Shown one piece after another: positions 7,201 through 14,902 of a stretch of 16,489 bases of DNA (positions are counted from its first letter, which is position 1; each line of letters opens with the position of its first letter). This DNA is from UBA1189 sp045544835. GTDB taxonomy: Bacteria; Bacteroidota; Bacteroidia; Bacteroidales; Bacteroidaceae. The position numbers were made by a program, and so were the translations under genes. A model generated the notes under the pieces. The model made no database searches, was not told the DNA's origin, and saw only the letters and a list, made by a program, of their open reading frames with translations. The stretch is from assembly GCA_045544835.1 (NCBI GenBank), contig JAZPZS010000117.1, forward strand, positions 1 to 16,489, in the 5' to 3' direction.

Positions 7201-10200
7201 CAAATGCCTACATTGTCAACCCCGGATTTGATGGCAACAGCAAGGAGGGATGGAATATAAATAGCAATGCCCATAGCCAAACTGCAGGCAATGATGCTAT
7301 GGAGTTTTGGAACGGACGCTTCGACATATACCAGACGGTGTACGTGCCCAACGGCAAGTACCGCCTATCGGTGCAGGCCTATTATCGTCCCACAACCAAT
7401 GATGTGGGATTTTGGGATTACCTGAATGGTACAGAGCACATCACAGGCTATCTGTATGCCAATGCCCAACGGCAGCAGCTGGTGAGCATCTATGCCGAGA
7501 GCCTTGCCTCGCAAGGGCTGGGAAGGTATTTTGTACAGGACTATGTGGATAGTCAGCTGCACTATCATCCCGACGACATGACGGCGGGTGCATACTGCTT
7601 CTCGCAAGGAATGTATAGCAACAGCGTCATTGTGGATGTCACCGACGGCATGCTCACCTTCGGACTCATCTGTGAAAGCAATCAGAGTGGAAACTGGTGC
7701 ATGATGGACAACTTCAAACTGGAGTACTACGGTACCTTGACGCCCGTGACCTCCATTACACTTTCCCATGAGAAGCTCACGATGAACTGCAATGAAAGTG
7801 TTGCACTGACCGCCACCGTGAAGCCCGACAATGCTACCTATCAGGGAGTGGTGTGGACTTCAGACAATCCACGTGTGGCGCAGGTGGATCAGCAGGGTGT
7901 CGTCACGGCATTTCAGAGTGGCACGGCTACCATCTCGGCCTTCGCTACCGACGAGAGCGGATGCGTAGCAACATGCCAGGTTACTGTCGTGGACAATAAG
8001 GTTACTGCAGGATCGATCCTTATCAATGAGATACAGGCAGCCAACATCGATATGTTCGTAGACCCCTCATTCAATTATGGAGGATGGGTGGAACTGTACA
8101 ATACGACCGACCTACCCCTCAACCTCAACTACTTCTACGTGAGCGACGATGCTACCAACTTGAAGAAATTCAACTTGGGCCTTCGTGGTACGCTGCCTGC
8201 CAAAGGGTATCGGGTGCTGTGGTTTGACCATCATAGCGAGACTCCCTCGCAGATTAACTTCAAACTGGATTATGACGGTGGCGCCGTGTACCTGAGCGAT
8301 ACCGAGGGTAACCTCATCGTCAGTCAGGAGTATCCTATGGCTGTGCCCCGCACCTCATATGCACGCACTACCGATGGCGGTAGCGAATGGGGACGCACCG
8401 CAGAGCCCACACCGGGCAAGAGCAATGCGGCGAGTGTGTTCGCTTCGGAGCGTCTGATGGCTCCTGTCGTAGACAAGGATGCCTGTCTGTTTACCGACCC
8501 CTTCACCGTGCATGTCGAGATACCGCAAGGAGCAACATTGCGCTACACGACCGACGGCACCACCCCGACACTTGCCAATGGCTCGACGAGCAAGGATGGT
8601 GTCTTCCGTGTGGAGACGACCACCACCTATCGCTTTTGCCTCTATCAGGAGGGAATGTTGCCCAGCCAGGTAGTCACACGCTCATACCTCTATCGCGACA
8701 GGGAATATATGTTGCCCGTCATATCTGTGGTCACCGACCCCGTAAACCTCTACGACGACAGCCTCGGAGTGTATGTGCGCGGAGTGAACGGACGCACAGG
8801 TAATGGCGAGCGGATACCTTGCAACTGGAATATGGATTGGGATCGTCCCGTCAACTTCGAATACATCACTCCTGATGGCGGCATGGTAATCAATCAGGAG
8901 GTCGACTTCGCCATGTGTGGCGGATGGAGCCGCTCGTGGAACACCAACCAGCTTCACTCCTTCAAGCTCAAGGCGACCAAGATCTACGAAGGGCTCAACT
9001 CGATGGACTACCCCTTCTTTGCCGACAAACCCTACCTGAAGCACAAGACATTGCAGATACGCAATGGGGGAAACGACCGCAATTGCCGCATCAAGGACCC
9101 CGCTCTGCAGGAAATCGTGCATCGGTCGGGAATAGATGTCGACGCACAGGCAACGCAACCAGTACATCACTTCATCAATGGTGAATATATGGGTATGCTT
9201 AACATGCGCGAACCCAACAACAAACACTTTGCCTATGCCAACTGGGGCATCGACGCTGACGAGATGGATCAGTTTGAGATGAGCCCCGATTCGGGATATG
9301 TGCAGAAAGAGGGCGACAAAGAGGCCTTCCTCGAATGGTATGCCCTGTCGGCCAATGCTGCCGATGAGGCTACTTATGAGGAGATACGCGAGCTGGTCGA
9401 TATTGACGAATACATTAACTATATGGCGATAGAGTTCTATCTGGGTAGCTTCGACTGGCCGCAGAATAACATCAAGGCTTTCCGTCCACGTATCGAGAAT
9501 GGGCGCTTCCGTTTCGTGCTGTTCGACCTCGACGGAACCTTCTCGACCGACGATTCCTTCAACGCCTTTGCAAACAAACGGATCTACACGTTCGATGAAA
9601 TCTACGATACGGGAACCCGTTTCACCGAAGAGATAGAGATGGTGACCATCTTTCTCAATATGCTCAACAACGAATCGTTCCGTAAGCAGTTTATCGACAC
9701 CTACTGCTTGGTGGCGGGTAGTGTGTTTGAGCCCGAACGCTGCAATACCATCATTGATGAGATGGCTGCCCGTATGGCTCCGGCACTGGCATACGACAAT
9801 CTGTCGCCCTATAGCACGGCCAACCAATTGAAGAGCTCGCTTGCCTACCGTCAGAACACGATGATAAATACGTTGGTCAGATACTCACGCTTCGGCCTCT
9901 CATCGCAAATGAAGCAACACGTATCTATAGCATCCAATGTCAGTGGTGCTGCGCTGCGACTCAACGATATGCCTATCCCCACTGGTAAGTTCAGCGGAAC
10001 TCTCTTTGCGCCCATCACGCTGAAGGCAGAGCCTGTAGCTGGCTATCAGTTTGTTGGTTGGACCGACGGTGGTGGCAACCAACAGGAGGCTACTACGACC
10101 ACTTTGCTGTCGCGAGGTGCCGTATGGAGCTACTACGATAAGGGGTCGCTCGACGGAGAAAACTGGCAGGCAGCCTCCTACGATGCTTCGTCGTGGGCAT

Positions 10201-11522
10201 CGGGCTATGCTCCTTTGGGCTATTTTACCAGTGATCCCGACAATGGACGTGGATATCGTACGATATTGGATTACGGCACGGATGGGAATGCCAAGCGGCC
10301 TACATATTACTTCCGCACGACCGTACATTTGGACAAGGCGCCTGGTGCAGAAGACCTCTTTGTGCTTGACTACACCGTCGACGATGGCATGATTGTGTAT
10401 ATTAATGGGGTAGAGGCAGGGCGTTACCTCATGCCTTCCAGCAATGTCTCCTTTGCTACCTACGCCTCCTCGTATGCATCGGGAAATCCCGATGAAGGAA
10501 CTATGATGCTGGATGGCTCACTCTTCCATGAGGGAGTCAACGTGATAGCCATTGAGGTACACAACTGTGACAACAAGTCTTCGGACATCTACCTTGATGC
10601 CTGCTTAGGAGTCACCTCTATAACCACTGACGATGAGGGTATTCATATCATGAGCAATGAGGCTGAGTATACCTTGCCCGACGATGGCTCAATGACACTT
10701 GTTGCCTATTATCGCCCCATTGAAGAAAGCGATGTGGCTGCCGATCAGATGCGTCCCGTGCGCATCAATGAGGTCAGCGCCGACAATAGCATCTATATTA
10801 ATGAATTCTATAAAAAGAACGATTGGATAGAACTTTATAACACGACTGACCAGCCTATTGATGTCGCTGGCATGTACCTCAGCGATGACGTGGATGAACC
10901 GACCAAGTTCCAGATAACGGCAACCGATGGCATCAACACGATTATCCAACCTCGCGGATACCTTATCCTATGGGCCGACAAACTCTCCTCTTTCTCGCAA
11001 CTCCACACTACGTTCAAACTGGATGCTGATGGCGGATACTTGACCCTTACAAGTGACGACTGCTCATGGGGCGACACACTTTACTATGAGCCGCATTTAG
11101 GCACCGAGTCGGTAGGCTTGTACCCTGATGGCGGCAGCGAGGTGTATAGAATGGCGTTGCCTACCATTTCCAAAGCCAATACCATCAACAGCTATGCCCA
11201 ATGGGTTGAACAACTGGAGCTTCCTGTTGATCCCGACCCACTTCCCGATACACCGACGGATTCCGTTGATACGGAGGTGGATGCCCTATATCACGACATG
11301 TGCGTGACCTATGCCCATCACCACCTGATTATCAGCGACAGTCGTGCCCAGTATGCCGAAGTATCGCTATACACTGCCACAGGTGTGCTCTGTATGCGTA
11401 GCAGAGAAGAGTTCCAGCAAGGAAATGCCGTGGTGGAGGTTAGCCTAACCAGTGGAACCTATATTGCTGTCGTAAGCGATGCGGACGGCAATACGAAGAC
11501 CTTGAAGTTCAAAGTAGAATAA
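4203..11522 (+). CDS. Giant multidomain exported protein: LamG, Ig-like, GH43, CBM-like, lamin-tail, CotH kinase, T9SS-like tail
   Basis: 2439 residues. Domain order by eye: signal peptide 1-29 (hydrophobic core after M11-R12-R13, likely cleavage AYA29|Q30); LamG/concanavalin-like 38-240; two atrophied Ig-like (aBig-type) domains about 252-340 and 345-428; GH43 433-728; CBM-like module 735-902; BIg2 908-989; second CBM-like 994-1176; second BIg2 1180-1265; lamin-tail domain 1270-1413; chitobiase-C-like/Fn3-like 1419-1498; CotH kinase 1506-1898; a short repeat ending FVGWTDGGG to about 1960; galactose-binding-like 1962-2138; second lamin-tail 2183-2331; Pro/Asp-rich linker 2332-2360; T9SS type A-like C-terminal domain 2361-2439. 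Predicted to be secreted and held at the surface, binding and cleaving a pentose-containing glycan. The role of the kinase is unknown. Start codons at 4203, 4209 and 4233 are possible; the one at 4233 gives the more typical signal peptide. No SusC/SusD partner is in the window. fhs follows after 25 bp. Boundaries are approximate. Confidence 0.85.
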   Translation: MQMESYKNAKMRRLISAVLMMWLSVYAYAQADEEAVLKVRYTFETVASEVGGHEGTLRNGASLTTQGGMPVLDLGSDNGYFDMGASVGDVIATLNDFTISTNVYIPSTTALGSNGNFIYTFANSTNIANDAKGCIFFGANETRYTICLTNYMAEKKVMANYRFPTGDWHTLTYRQADGYGELFLDGKRVASNAVSINPSQLGATPYNFLGRPCYVGDVYLKGAQYHDFRIYDGAVSDATVSALTTDLQRLNTPLYEAQVVALMESVTLDATVLYEDIELPQPAVNGITVTWSSSNESVVSATGVVNRPAYGSGDATVTLTATFSKGGISMQKTFTVTVPAAKDDNASVAADIEAIDIKGHLDNLMTNLYLPTMGHEGSTITWTSSEPTYLSSAGELLKQPTKGEQHVQLTANVSKGTASQTKTWDIYIAQKLQMEYYLFAYFNGNSQWQEQICFALSTDGYNYTPLNNGNPIINSADIALKQAVRDPHILRGEDGYFYMVVTDMRSSQGWSSNDGMVLLRSKDMVNWTHKAIDFPTRWPERFDRDALTQVWAPQTIYDPEEGKYMVYYAIGESGKNYITYYSYANEDFTDLTEPQVLYNHGGDNTIDADIVWYNGLYHMFFKTEGQGNGIQKATAKTLRGEWTPEYKYLQQTSVAVEGSGVFRLIDSDTWVLMYDCYTSGMYEYCTSTDLSNFTKKCNSANTSIFTPRHGTTIAITAEEAERLVEQWPSDGLEVTTWVDITDLSVESPRFDGNSSNGWDVVSNAEGINRHYEAMEFWNGYFNLSQTVQVPNGKYRLSAQAFYSTSGNEEAYLYANEVYQPVVKKNDEGAEYDGIGTCDMVVIDGSVRYVPTNMETGAFCFEQGIYNNSLTVEVTDGTLTFGLICEEYTPKNWCMFDNFKLEHWGSLMSVEEIVLSHSTLNLNVGENTALAATIYPEEALCTGLIWYSTDEEVATVDQNGNVRAHGEGYAIIVVELADGSGVQALCEVNVSELQGTWVDVTNAYIVNPGFDGNSKEGWNINSNAHSQTAGNDAMEFWNGRFDIYQTVYVPNGKYRLSVQAYYRPTTNDVGFWDYLNGTEHITGYLYANAQRQQLVSIYAESLASQGLGRYFVQDYVDSQLHYHPDDMTAGAYCFSQGMYSNSVIVDVTDGMLTFGLICESNQSGNWCMMDNFKLEYYGTLTPVTSITLSHEKLTMNCNESVALTATVKPDNATYQGVVWTSDNPRVAQVDQQGVVTAFQSGTATISAFATDESGCVATCQVTVVDNKVTAGSILINEIQAANIDMFVDPSFNYGGWVELYNTTDLPLNLNYFYVSDDATNLKKFNLGLRGTLPAKGYRVLWFDHHSETPSQINFKLDYDGGAVYLSDTEGNLIVSQEYPMAVPRTSYARTTDGGSEWGRTAEPTPGKSNAASVFASERLMAPVVDKDACLFTDPFTVHVEIPQGATLRYTTDGTTPTLANGSTSKDGVFRVETTTTYRFCLYQEGMLPSQVVTRSYLYRDREYMLPVISVVTDPVNLYDDSLGVYVRGVNGRTGNGERIPCNWNMDWDRPVNFEYITPDGGMVINQEVDFAMCGGWSRSWNTNQLHSFKLKATKIYEGLNSMDYPFFADKPYLKHKTLQIRNGGNDRNCRIKDPALQEIVHRSGIDVDAQATQPVHHFINGEYMGMLNMREPNNKHFAYANWGIDADEMDQFEMSPDSGYVQKEGDKEAFLEWYALSANAADEATYEEIRELVDIDEYINYMAIEFYLGSFDWPQNNIKAFRPRIENGRFRFVLFDLDGTFSTDDSFNAFANKRIYTFDEIYDTGTRFTEEIEMVTIFLNMLNNESFRKQFIDTYCLVAGSVFEPERCNTIIDEMAARMAPALAYDNLSPYSTANQLKSSLAYRQNTMINTLVRYSRFGLSSQMKQHVSIASNVSGAALRLNDMPIPTGKFSGTLFAPITLKAEPVAGYQFVGWTDGGGNQQEATTTTLLSRGAVWSYYDKGSLDGENWQAASYDASSWASGYAPLGYFTSDPDNGRGYRTILDYGTDGNAKRPTYYFRTTVHLDKAPGAEDLFVLDYTVDDGMIVYINGVEAGRYLMPSSNVSFATYASSYASGNPDEGTMMLDGSLFHEGVNVIAIEVHNCDNKSSDIYLDACLGVTSITTDDEGIHIMSNEAEYTLPDDGSMTLVAYYRPIEESDVAADQMRPVRINEVSADNSIYINEFYKKNDWIELYNTTDQPIDVAGMYLSDDVDEPTKFQITATDGINTIIQPRGYLILWADKLSSFSQLHTTFKLDADGGYLTLTSDDCSWGDTLYYEPHLGTESVGLYPDGGSEVYRMALPTISKANTINSYAQWVEQLELPVDPDPLPDTPTDSVDTEVDALYHDMCVTYAHHHLIISDSRAQYAEVSLYTATGVLCMRSREEFQQGNAVVEVSLTSGTYIAVVSDADGNTKTLKFKVE
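5499..6386 (+). other. GH43-type glycosidase domain within the giant protein
   Basis: Residues about 433-728. GH43 enzymes are five-bladed beta-propellers acting as beta-xylosidases, alpha-L-arabinofuranosidases or related exo/endo enzymes. The three expected acidic residues can be placed by motif: the base Asp486 in VRDPHI, the pKa-modulating Asp607 in TIDADIVWYNG, and the acid Glu657 in VEGSGVF. The usual WAP motif is at 551-553 but is followed by Gln554, where Asp is common (WAPD). The enzyme is therefore predicted to be active. The substrate and subfamily are not decidable by reading. Confidence 0.82.
6405..7998 (+). repeat. Duplicated CBM-like + BIg2 unit within the giant protein
   Basis: Residues 735-989 and 994-1265 are two copies of the same two-domain unit. 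Each starts TWVD(I/V)T..., continues with AMEFWNG, VPNGKYRLS.QA, TFGLICE and MDNFKLE, or close variants, and then a BIg2-type domain (LSH..L..N, V.Q.G.V.A). The DNA copies share an identical 20-mer at 6519-6538 and 7296-7315, plus another near-identical stretch around 6830 and 7650, so the duplication is probably fairly recent. The first domain resembles beta-sandwich carbohydrate-binding modules found beside Bacteroidetes glycosidases; that assignment is inference. Confidence 0.72.
8718..9896 (+). other. CotH-family kinase domain within the giant protein
   Basis: Residues about 1506-1898 match the CotH family (PF08757), whose Bacillus members are atypical protein kinases that phosphorylate spore coat proteins. 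Landmarks are VISVVTDPVNLYDD at the start, GGWSRSW then SFKLKA with Lys1588 and Lys1590, LQIRNGGND (1617-1625), the FINGEYMGMLNMREP segment, and FDLDG with Asp1775 and Asp1777, the likely metal-binding acids. The preceding chitobiase-C-like domain and flanking lamin-tail domains are frequent CotH companions in Bacteroidetes. Kinase activity is inferred from the family only. Nothing here shows a substrate. Confidence 0.78.
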
Positions 11523-11547
11523 TATAAATAATATATAATATAAACGA

Positions 11548-13215
11548 ATGAAGTCAGACATTGAAATCGCACGCAACACCCCGTTGCTACCTATCGGAGA
11601 GATTGCCGCACAAGCTGGCATACCTGCAGAGAACCTAAACCCCTATGGCCACTACATGGCAAAGGTAGATGAGCACCTTATCGATGACGAGAGGGTGAAG
11701 CAAAGCAATCTCATACTGGTAACTGCCATTACGCCTACTAAGGCGGGTATCGGCAAGACAACCGTATCCATCGGCCTAACCCTCGGCCTCAATAAGATTG
11801 GCAAGAAGGCTATCGTAGCCCTGCGCGAGCCTTCGCTGGGTCCCTGCTTCGGCATGAAGGGCGGTGCTGCCGGTGGTGGTTACACTCAGGTGTTGCCCAT
11901 GGATAAGATCAACCTCCACTTCACGGGCGACTTCCACGCCATCACCTCGGCCAACAATATGATTGCCGCACTGCTCGACAACTACATGTACCAGAACCGC
12001 GACAAAGGCATCGGCCTCAAGGAGGTGCTCTGGCGCCGCGTACTGGATGTTAACGACCGCTCACTGCGCTATATCGTTACAGGCCTTGGCCCCAAGACCA
12101 ACGGCTTTGCACAGGAAGCAGGCTTCGACATCACTCCCGCCTCGGAAATCATGGCTATCCTCTGCCTCGCTAAGGATGAGGATGACTTGCGCCGCCGCAT
12201 CGAGAACATCCTGCTCGGCTTCACCTACGAGGGCAAGCCCTTCATGGTCAAGGACCTCGGTGTAGCAGGTGCCATCACCGTACTCCTCAAGGATGCCATC
12301 TCGCCCAACCTCGTGCAGACCACAGAGAACACGCCTGCCCTCGTACATGGCGGACCGTTTGCCAACATCGCCCACGGATGCAACTCGGTACTGGCAACCA
12401 AGCTGGCTATGACATACGCCGACTATGTCATTACCGAAGCAGGCTTCGGTGCTGACCTTGGTGCAGAGAAGTTCTACGACATCAAGTGCCGCAAGGCCGG
12501 ACTCACCCCCAAGCTCACCGTGCTCGTAGCTACTGCCCGTGCACTGAAGATGCATGGTGGAGTACCTCAAGACCAAGTTTCAGAACCTAACCTTGAAGCC
12601 CTCAAGGCCGGTATGGTTAACCTCGACAAGCACTTGCGCAACCTGCAGTCGTTCGGGCAGACAGTAGTCGTTGCCTTCAACCGCTACAATGGCGACACCG
12701 ACGAGGAGATCAACTACGTTCGCCAGCATTGTGCCGAGCTTGGTGTGGGCTGTGAGGTCAACAATGCCTACGCTTTAGGTGGTGAAGGTGCAGCAGACCT
12801 GGCTCGCCTCGTGGTAGACACCATAGAGCAGAAACCCTCATCAGCGCTGCATTTCGCTTATGAGGACACCGACAGTGTAGAGGACAAGATTGGCAAGGTT
12901 GCAAAGAATCTTTATGGTGCAGCATCAGTAACCTTGACTGTTGCAGCCAAGAAGAAACTCGCGATGGTAGCCGAGCTCGGCTACACGCACTTCCCCATTT
13001 GCATTGCCAAGACCCAGTACTCCTTCTCTACCGATGCCAAGAAATATGGTGCCCCTGAGGGCTTTGGCTTCACTGTACAGGACATCGTCATCAATGCCGG
13101 TGCCGAGATGCTGGTAGTTATAGCCGGCGACATCATGCGCATGCCAGGCTTGCCCAAAGAGCCTGCAGCACTGCACATCGATATTGTAAACGGACAGATT
13201 GAGGGACTGGATTGA
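11548..13215 (+). CDS. fhs: Formate--tetrahydrofolate ligase
   Basis: 555 residues, the normal bacterial length. The enzyme (EC 6.3.4.3) joins formate to tetrahydrofolate using ATP, giving N10-formyl-THF for purine synthesis, initiator tRNA formylation and one-carbon metabolism in the cytosol. The ATP-binding loop T62-P-T-K-A-G-I-G-K-T-T72 is present, as are the signature blocks REPSLGPCFGMKGGAAGGG, TGDFHAI and VATARALKMHGG. The reading frame is intact, with a codon bias toward C-ending codons as expected for a well-expressed gene. It starts 25 bp after the giant surface-protein gene. That gap is almost pure A/T and holds no TAnnTTTG element, so either the two are co-transcribed or a promoter lies inside the upstream coding sequence. 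A strong terminator follows at 13238. Confidence 0.97.
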   Translation: MKSDIEIARNTPLLPIGEIAAQAGIPAENLNPYGHYMAKVDEHLIDDERVKQSNLILVTAITPTKAGIGKTTVSIGLTLGLNKIGKKAIVALREPSLGPCFGMKGGAAGGGYTQVLPMDKINLHFTGDFHAITSANNMIAALLDNYMYQNRDKGIGLKEVLWRRVLDVNDRSLRYIVTGLGPKTNGFAQEAGFDITPASEIMAILCLAKDEDDLRRRIENILLGFTYEGKPFMVKDLGVAGAITVLLKDAISPNLVQTTENTPALVHGGPFANIAHGCNSVLATKLAMTYADYVITEAGFGADLGAEKFYDIKCRKAGLTPKLTVLVATARALKMHGGVPQDQVSEPNLEALKAGMVNLDKHLRNLQSFGQTVVVAFNRYNGDTDEEINYVRQHCAELGVGCEVNNAYALGGEGAADLARLVVDTIEQKPSSALHFAYEDTDSVEDKIGKVAKNLYGAASVTLTVAAKKKLAMVAELGYTHFPICIAKTQYSFSTDAKKYGAPEGFGFTVQDIVINAGAEMLVVIAGDIMRMPGLPKEPAALHIDIVNGQIEGLD

Positions 13216-13235
13216 AGCCTTCTCTCTTTAACAGT

Positions 13236-13271
13236 ATAAAGAGGTAACCTCACAAGGGGTTACCTCTTTTT
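13236..13271. terminator. Bidirectional intrinsic terminator between convergent fhs and GHL10 gene
   Basis: A 12-bp perfect stem pairs 13238-13249 with 13258-13269, extendable by T.G and C-G pairs to an ACAA loop (13252-13255). On the plus strand the stem runs into T residues (to 13271), which suits fhs. In the other direction the T-tract is short. The right arm contains the stop codon and last codons of the minus-strand gene (TAA at 13260-13262). Confidence 0.85.
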
Positions 13272-14708
13272 CATTACTACCTTTCGAAACACCTTGTTTT
13301 CCCATTGCATGGGAATGCTTTCATTGCCGTAGCGGTCGATGGCTGTGATGGCATAGTGGCGCGGGTGTACGATGCTTGGGGTAGGTTCGGTGTAGTAGGG
13401 TGCATTGAGATAGGTGCCCCGGAGATTGGCGGCATTGGTGATGTCTACAGGGAAGCTGTTGCTGCAGTACACATTGTAGCGTACGTTGTCTCCCGTCTCT
13501 TCCCAAGTGAGTGTGGTCGTGTATTTGTTGACAGACGCTTCCAGATTCGATGGGGTAGGAGGCAGTGTGTCGCAAAGCCACGGCATGTCGGGAACAAGTG
13601 CAGGAGTGGGGTAGAAGGTACTCAGGTAGTCGTATACGCCTTTTGTGTTGTCAGTGACAAACTTGGAACGGAACTGTGCTGCACCTCCAGTGGGGTGTTG
13701 GCGCACGACATTTAATTGGCGGATAATCTCTTCGAGGTCCCAGTCCTTTTCATCGGGATGCAGTTGGTAGGTACCCATACCAGCAATGATATGGCGGCCA
13801 TAGCTGTGCTCATGCCAGTCGGTAATGAAGGGGTAGAAGTGGTGGCCTGTGTAGTATAGCATGGGGAAGAGAGCATCGGCAATGCCTTCGCGGAGCCATG
13901 CTTGTGCCTCCTGATGTACGGTGTGGTAGGCATTCCATCCATAGCTGCTGTAACGACTGGTATCGTCGTATTTCCCTAATGTGGCGGCACTCACGCATAC
14001 CCATGGTTTGAGGCTTTTGACCTTATGGTAGAGGGTACGCATGATATGGGTGATGTTGGCGCGTCGGGCAGCTGCTGTACCGCCTCTTCGGGAAGGATCT
14101 AAAGGAAAACCTTCAGGGTAGCGTATGTAGTCAAAGTGTATGCCGTCGATGTCGTAGCGTGTGACAATCTCTTCGACGAGTGCGCTGAGGTGCTGTATTG
14201 TGCCAGGGTGTGATGGCTCCATGTGCCATGCTCCCTTGAATCGGCTACATTGGCTGCGTTTTCGGGAAGGAAGCGAGGCCTTGCCGTGTGCTTTCACGTA
14301 GGTAACATCGCCTAACGGTATGGTCACAAGCCAAGTGTGGAGTTGCATGCCTCGTTTGTGACATTCATCAATGGCAAAGGCCAGTGGGTCGTAGGATGGC
14401 CCAACACCATGCTTGCCGGTGAAGACAGGACTGAAAGGCTCAATCTCGGAGGGATAGATGACATCGCCACGGATACGGGTTTGGAGTAATATGGTATTGA
14501 TGTTGATGGCTTTCAGACTGTCGAGAATCGTACACAGAGCGGCACGTTGTGCCGTATCGTTGCCTTTAAACTCCTCTTGTGGCCAATCCAATCCCTTAAT
14601 GGTAGTGAGCCATACGGCACGGTACTCCCGCTTGGGAGCCTCAACGAACTGCGCATGGCTATGTAGGGAGGAAAAAAGGAATAGAACGGCCAGTGTCAAT
14701 AGTTTCAT
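13260..14708 (-). CDS. Secreted GHL10 / YngK-type (DUF187) glycosyl hydrolase-like protein
   Basis: 482 residues from the ATG at 14708. The signal peptide is residues 1-19 (MKLLTLAVLFLFSS..HSHA, cleavage before Q20). The body is a TIM-barrel of the GHL10 family (PF02638): EYRAVWLTTIKGLDWP at 28-42, TILLQTRIRGD at 72-82, GMQLHTWL at 120-127, the candidate active-site strand DGIHFDYIRYP at 188-198 with Asp188 and Asp193, and FPMLYYTGHHF at 281-291. A C-terminal fibronectin-III-like domain covers about 383-470. Relatives are thought to cleave cell-wall or host glycans, but no substrate is established for this one. An in-frame ATG at 14753 would add 15 residues, but it lies upstream of the apparent promoter and would spoil the signal peptide. 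The gene converges on fhs and shares its terminator. Confidence 0.9.
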   Translation of the reverse strand: MKLLTLAVLFLFSSLHSHAQFVEAPKREYRAVWLTTIKGLDWPQEEFKGNDTAQRAALCTILDSLKAININTILLQTRIRGDVIYPSEIEPFSPVFTGKHGVGPSYDPLAFAIDECHKRGMQLHTWLVTIPLGDVTYVKAHGKASLPSRKRSQCSRFKGAWHMEPSHPGTIQHLSALVEEIVTRYDIDGIHFDYIRYPEGFPLDPSRRGGTAAARRANITHIMRTLYHKVKSLKPWVCVSAATLGKYDDTSRYSSYGWNAYHTVHQEAQAWLREGIADALFPMLYYTGHHFYPFITDWHEHSYGRHIIAGMGTYQLHPDEKDWDLEEIIRQLNVVRQHPTGGAAQFRSKFVTDNTKGVYDYLSTFYPTPALVPDMPWLCDTLPPTPSNLEASVNKYTTTLTWEETGDNVRYNVYCSNSFPVDITNAANLRGTYLNAPYYTEPTPSIVHPRHYAITAIDRYGNESIPMQWENKVFRKVVMKKR

Positions 14709-14712
14709 GCAG

Positions 14713-14743
14713 CAAAAGTACTGCAAAATTTCGATTCTGCGAA
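14713..14743 (-). promoter_or_regulatory. Putative promoter of the GHL10 gene, abutting the start codon
   Basis: On the minus strand, TTCG (14740-14743) and TACTTTTG (14713-14720) are separated by exactly 19 nt, the same arrangement and -33 variant as the giant-gene promoter. Only 4 nt (CTGC) lie between the -7 element and the ATG at 14708, so the transcript would start at or within a base or two of the start codon. Confidence 0.65.
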
Positions 14744-14902
14744 GACAATGCAAATTTACTTTTGTTGCCCGAAGTGGATTTTCAATTCTTTTAATTTAGA
14801 TTCTTCGGAACTCTCTTGGAATATTGATGGCATGGAGATATATTGTACTTTTTTGCATTGCATGTAGCATCATGGTGCCTGTTGGTATATTTAGAACAAA
14901 AC

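Noticed and set aside
6159..7280. Long antisense open frame (373 codons, minus) inside the giant gene, and a similar one at 8682-9827
   Set aside because: The opposite strand encodes recognisable domains throughout. The antisense frames have no domain, start context or promoter and reflect codon bias.
12061..12576. 171-codon antisense frame opposite fhs
   Set aside because: fhs is unambiguous on the plus strand; the frame is a shadow of its C-rich third positions.
14709..14753. Longer start (15 extra residues) for the GHL10 protein
   Set aside because: The extension lies over the apparent promoter and places Cys/Arg-rich residues before an otherwise ideal signal peptide.
14757..14764. Second plus-strand TACTTTTG as a promoter
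   Set aside because: It is about 200 nt before the nearest gene, lacks a good -33 partner, and a better element exists at 14926-14933.
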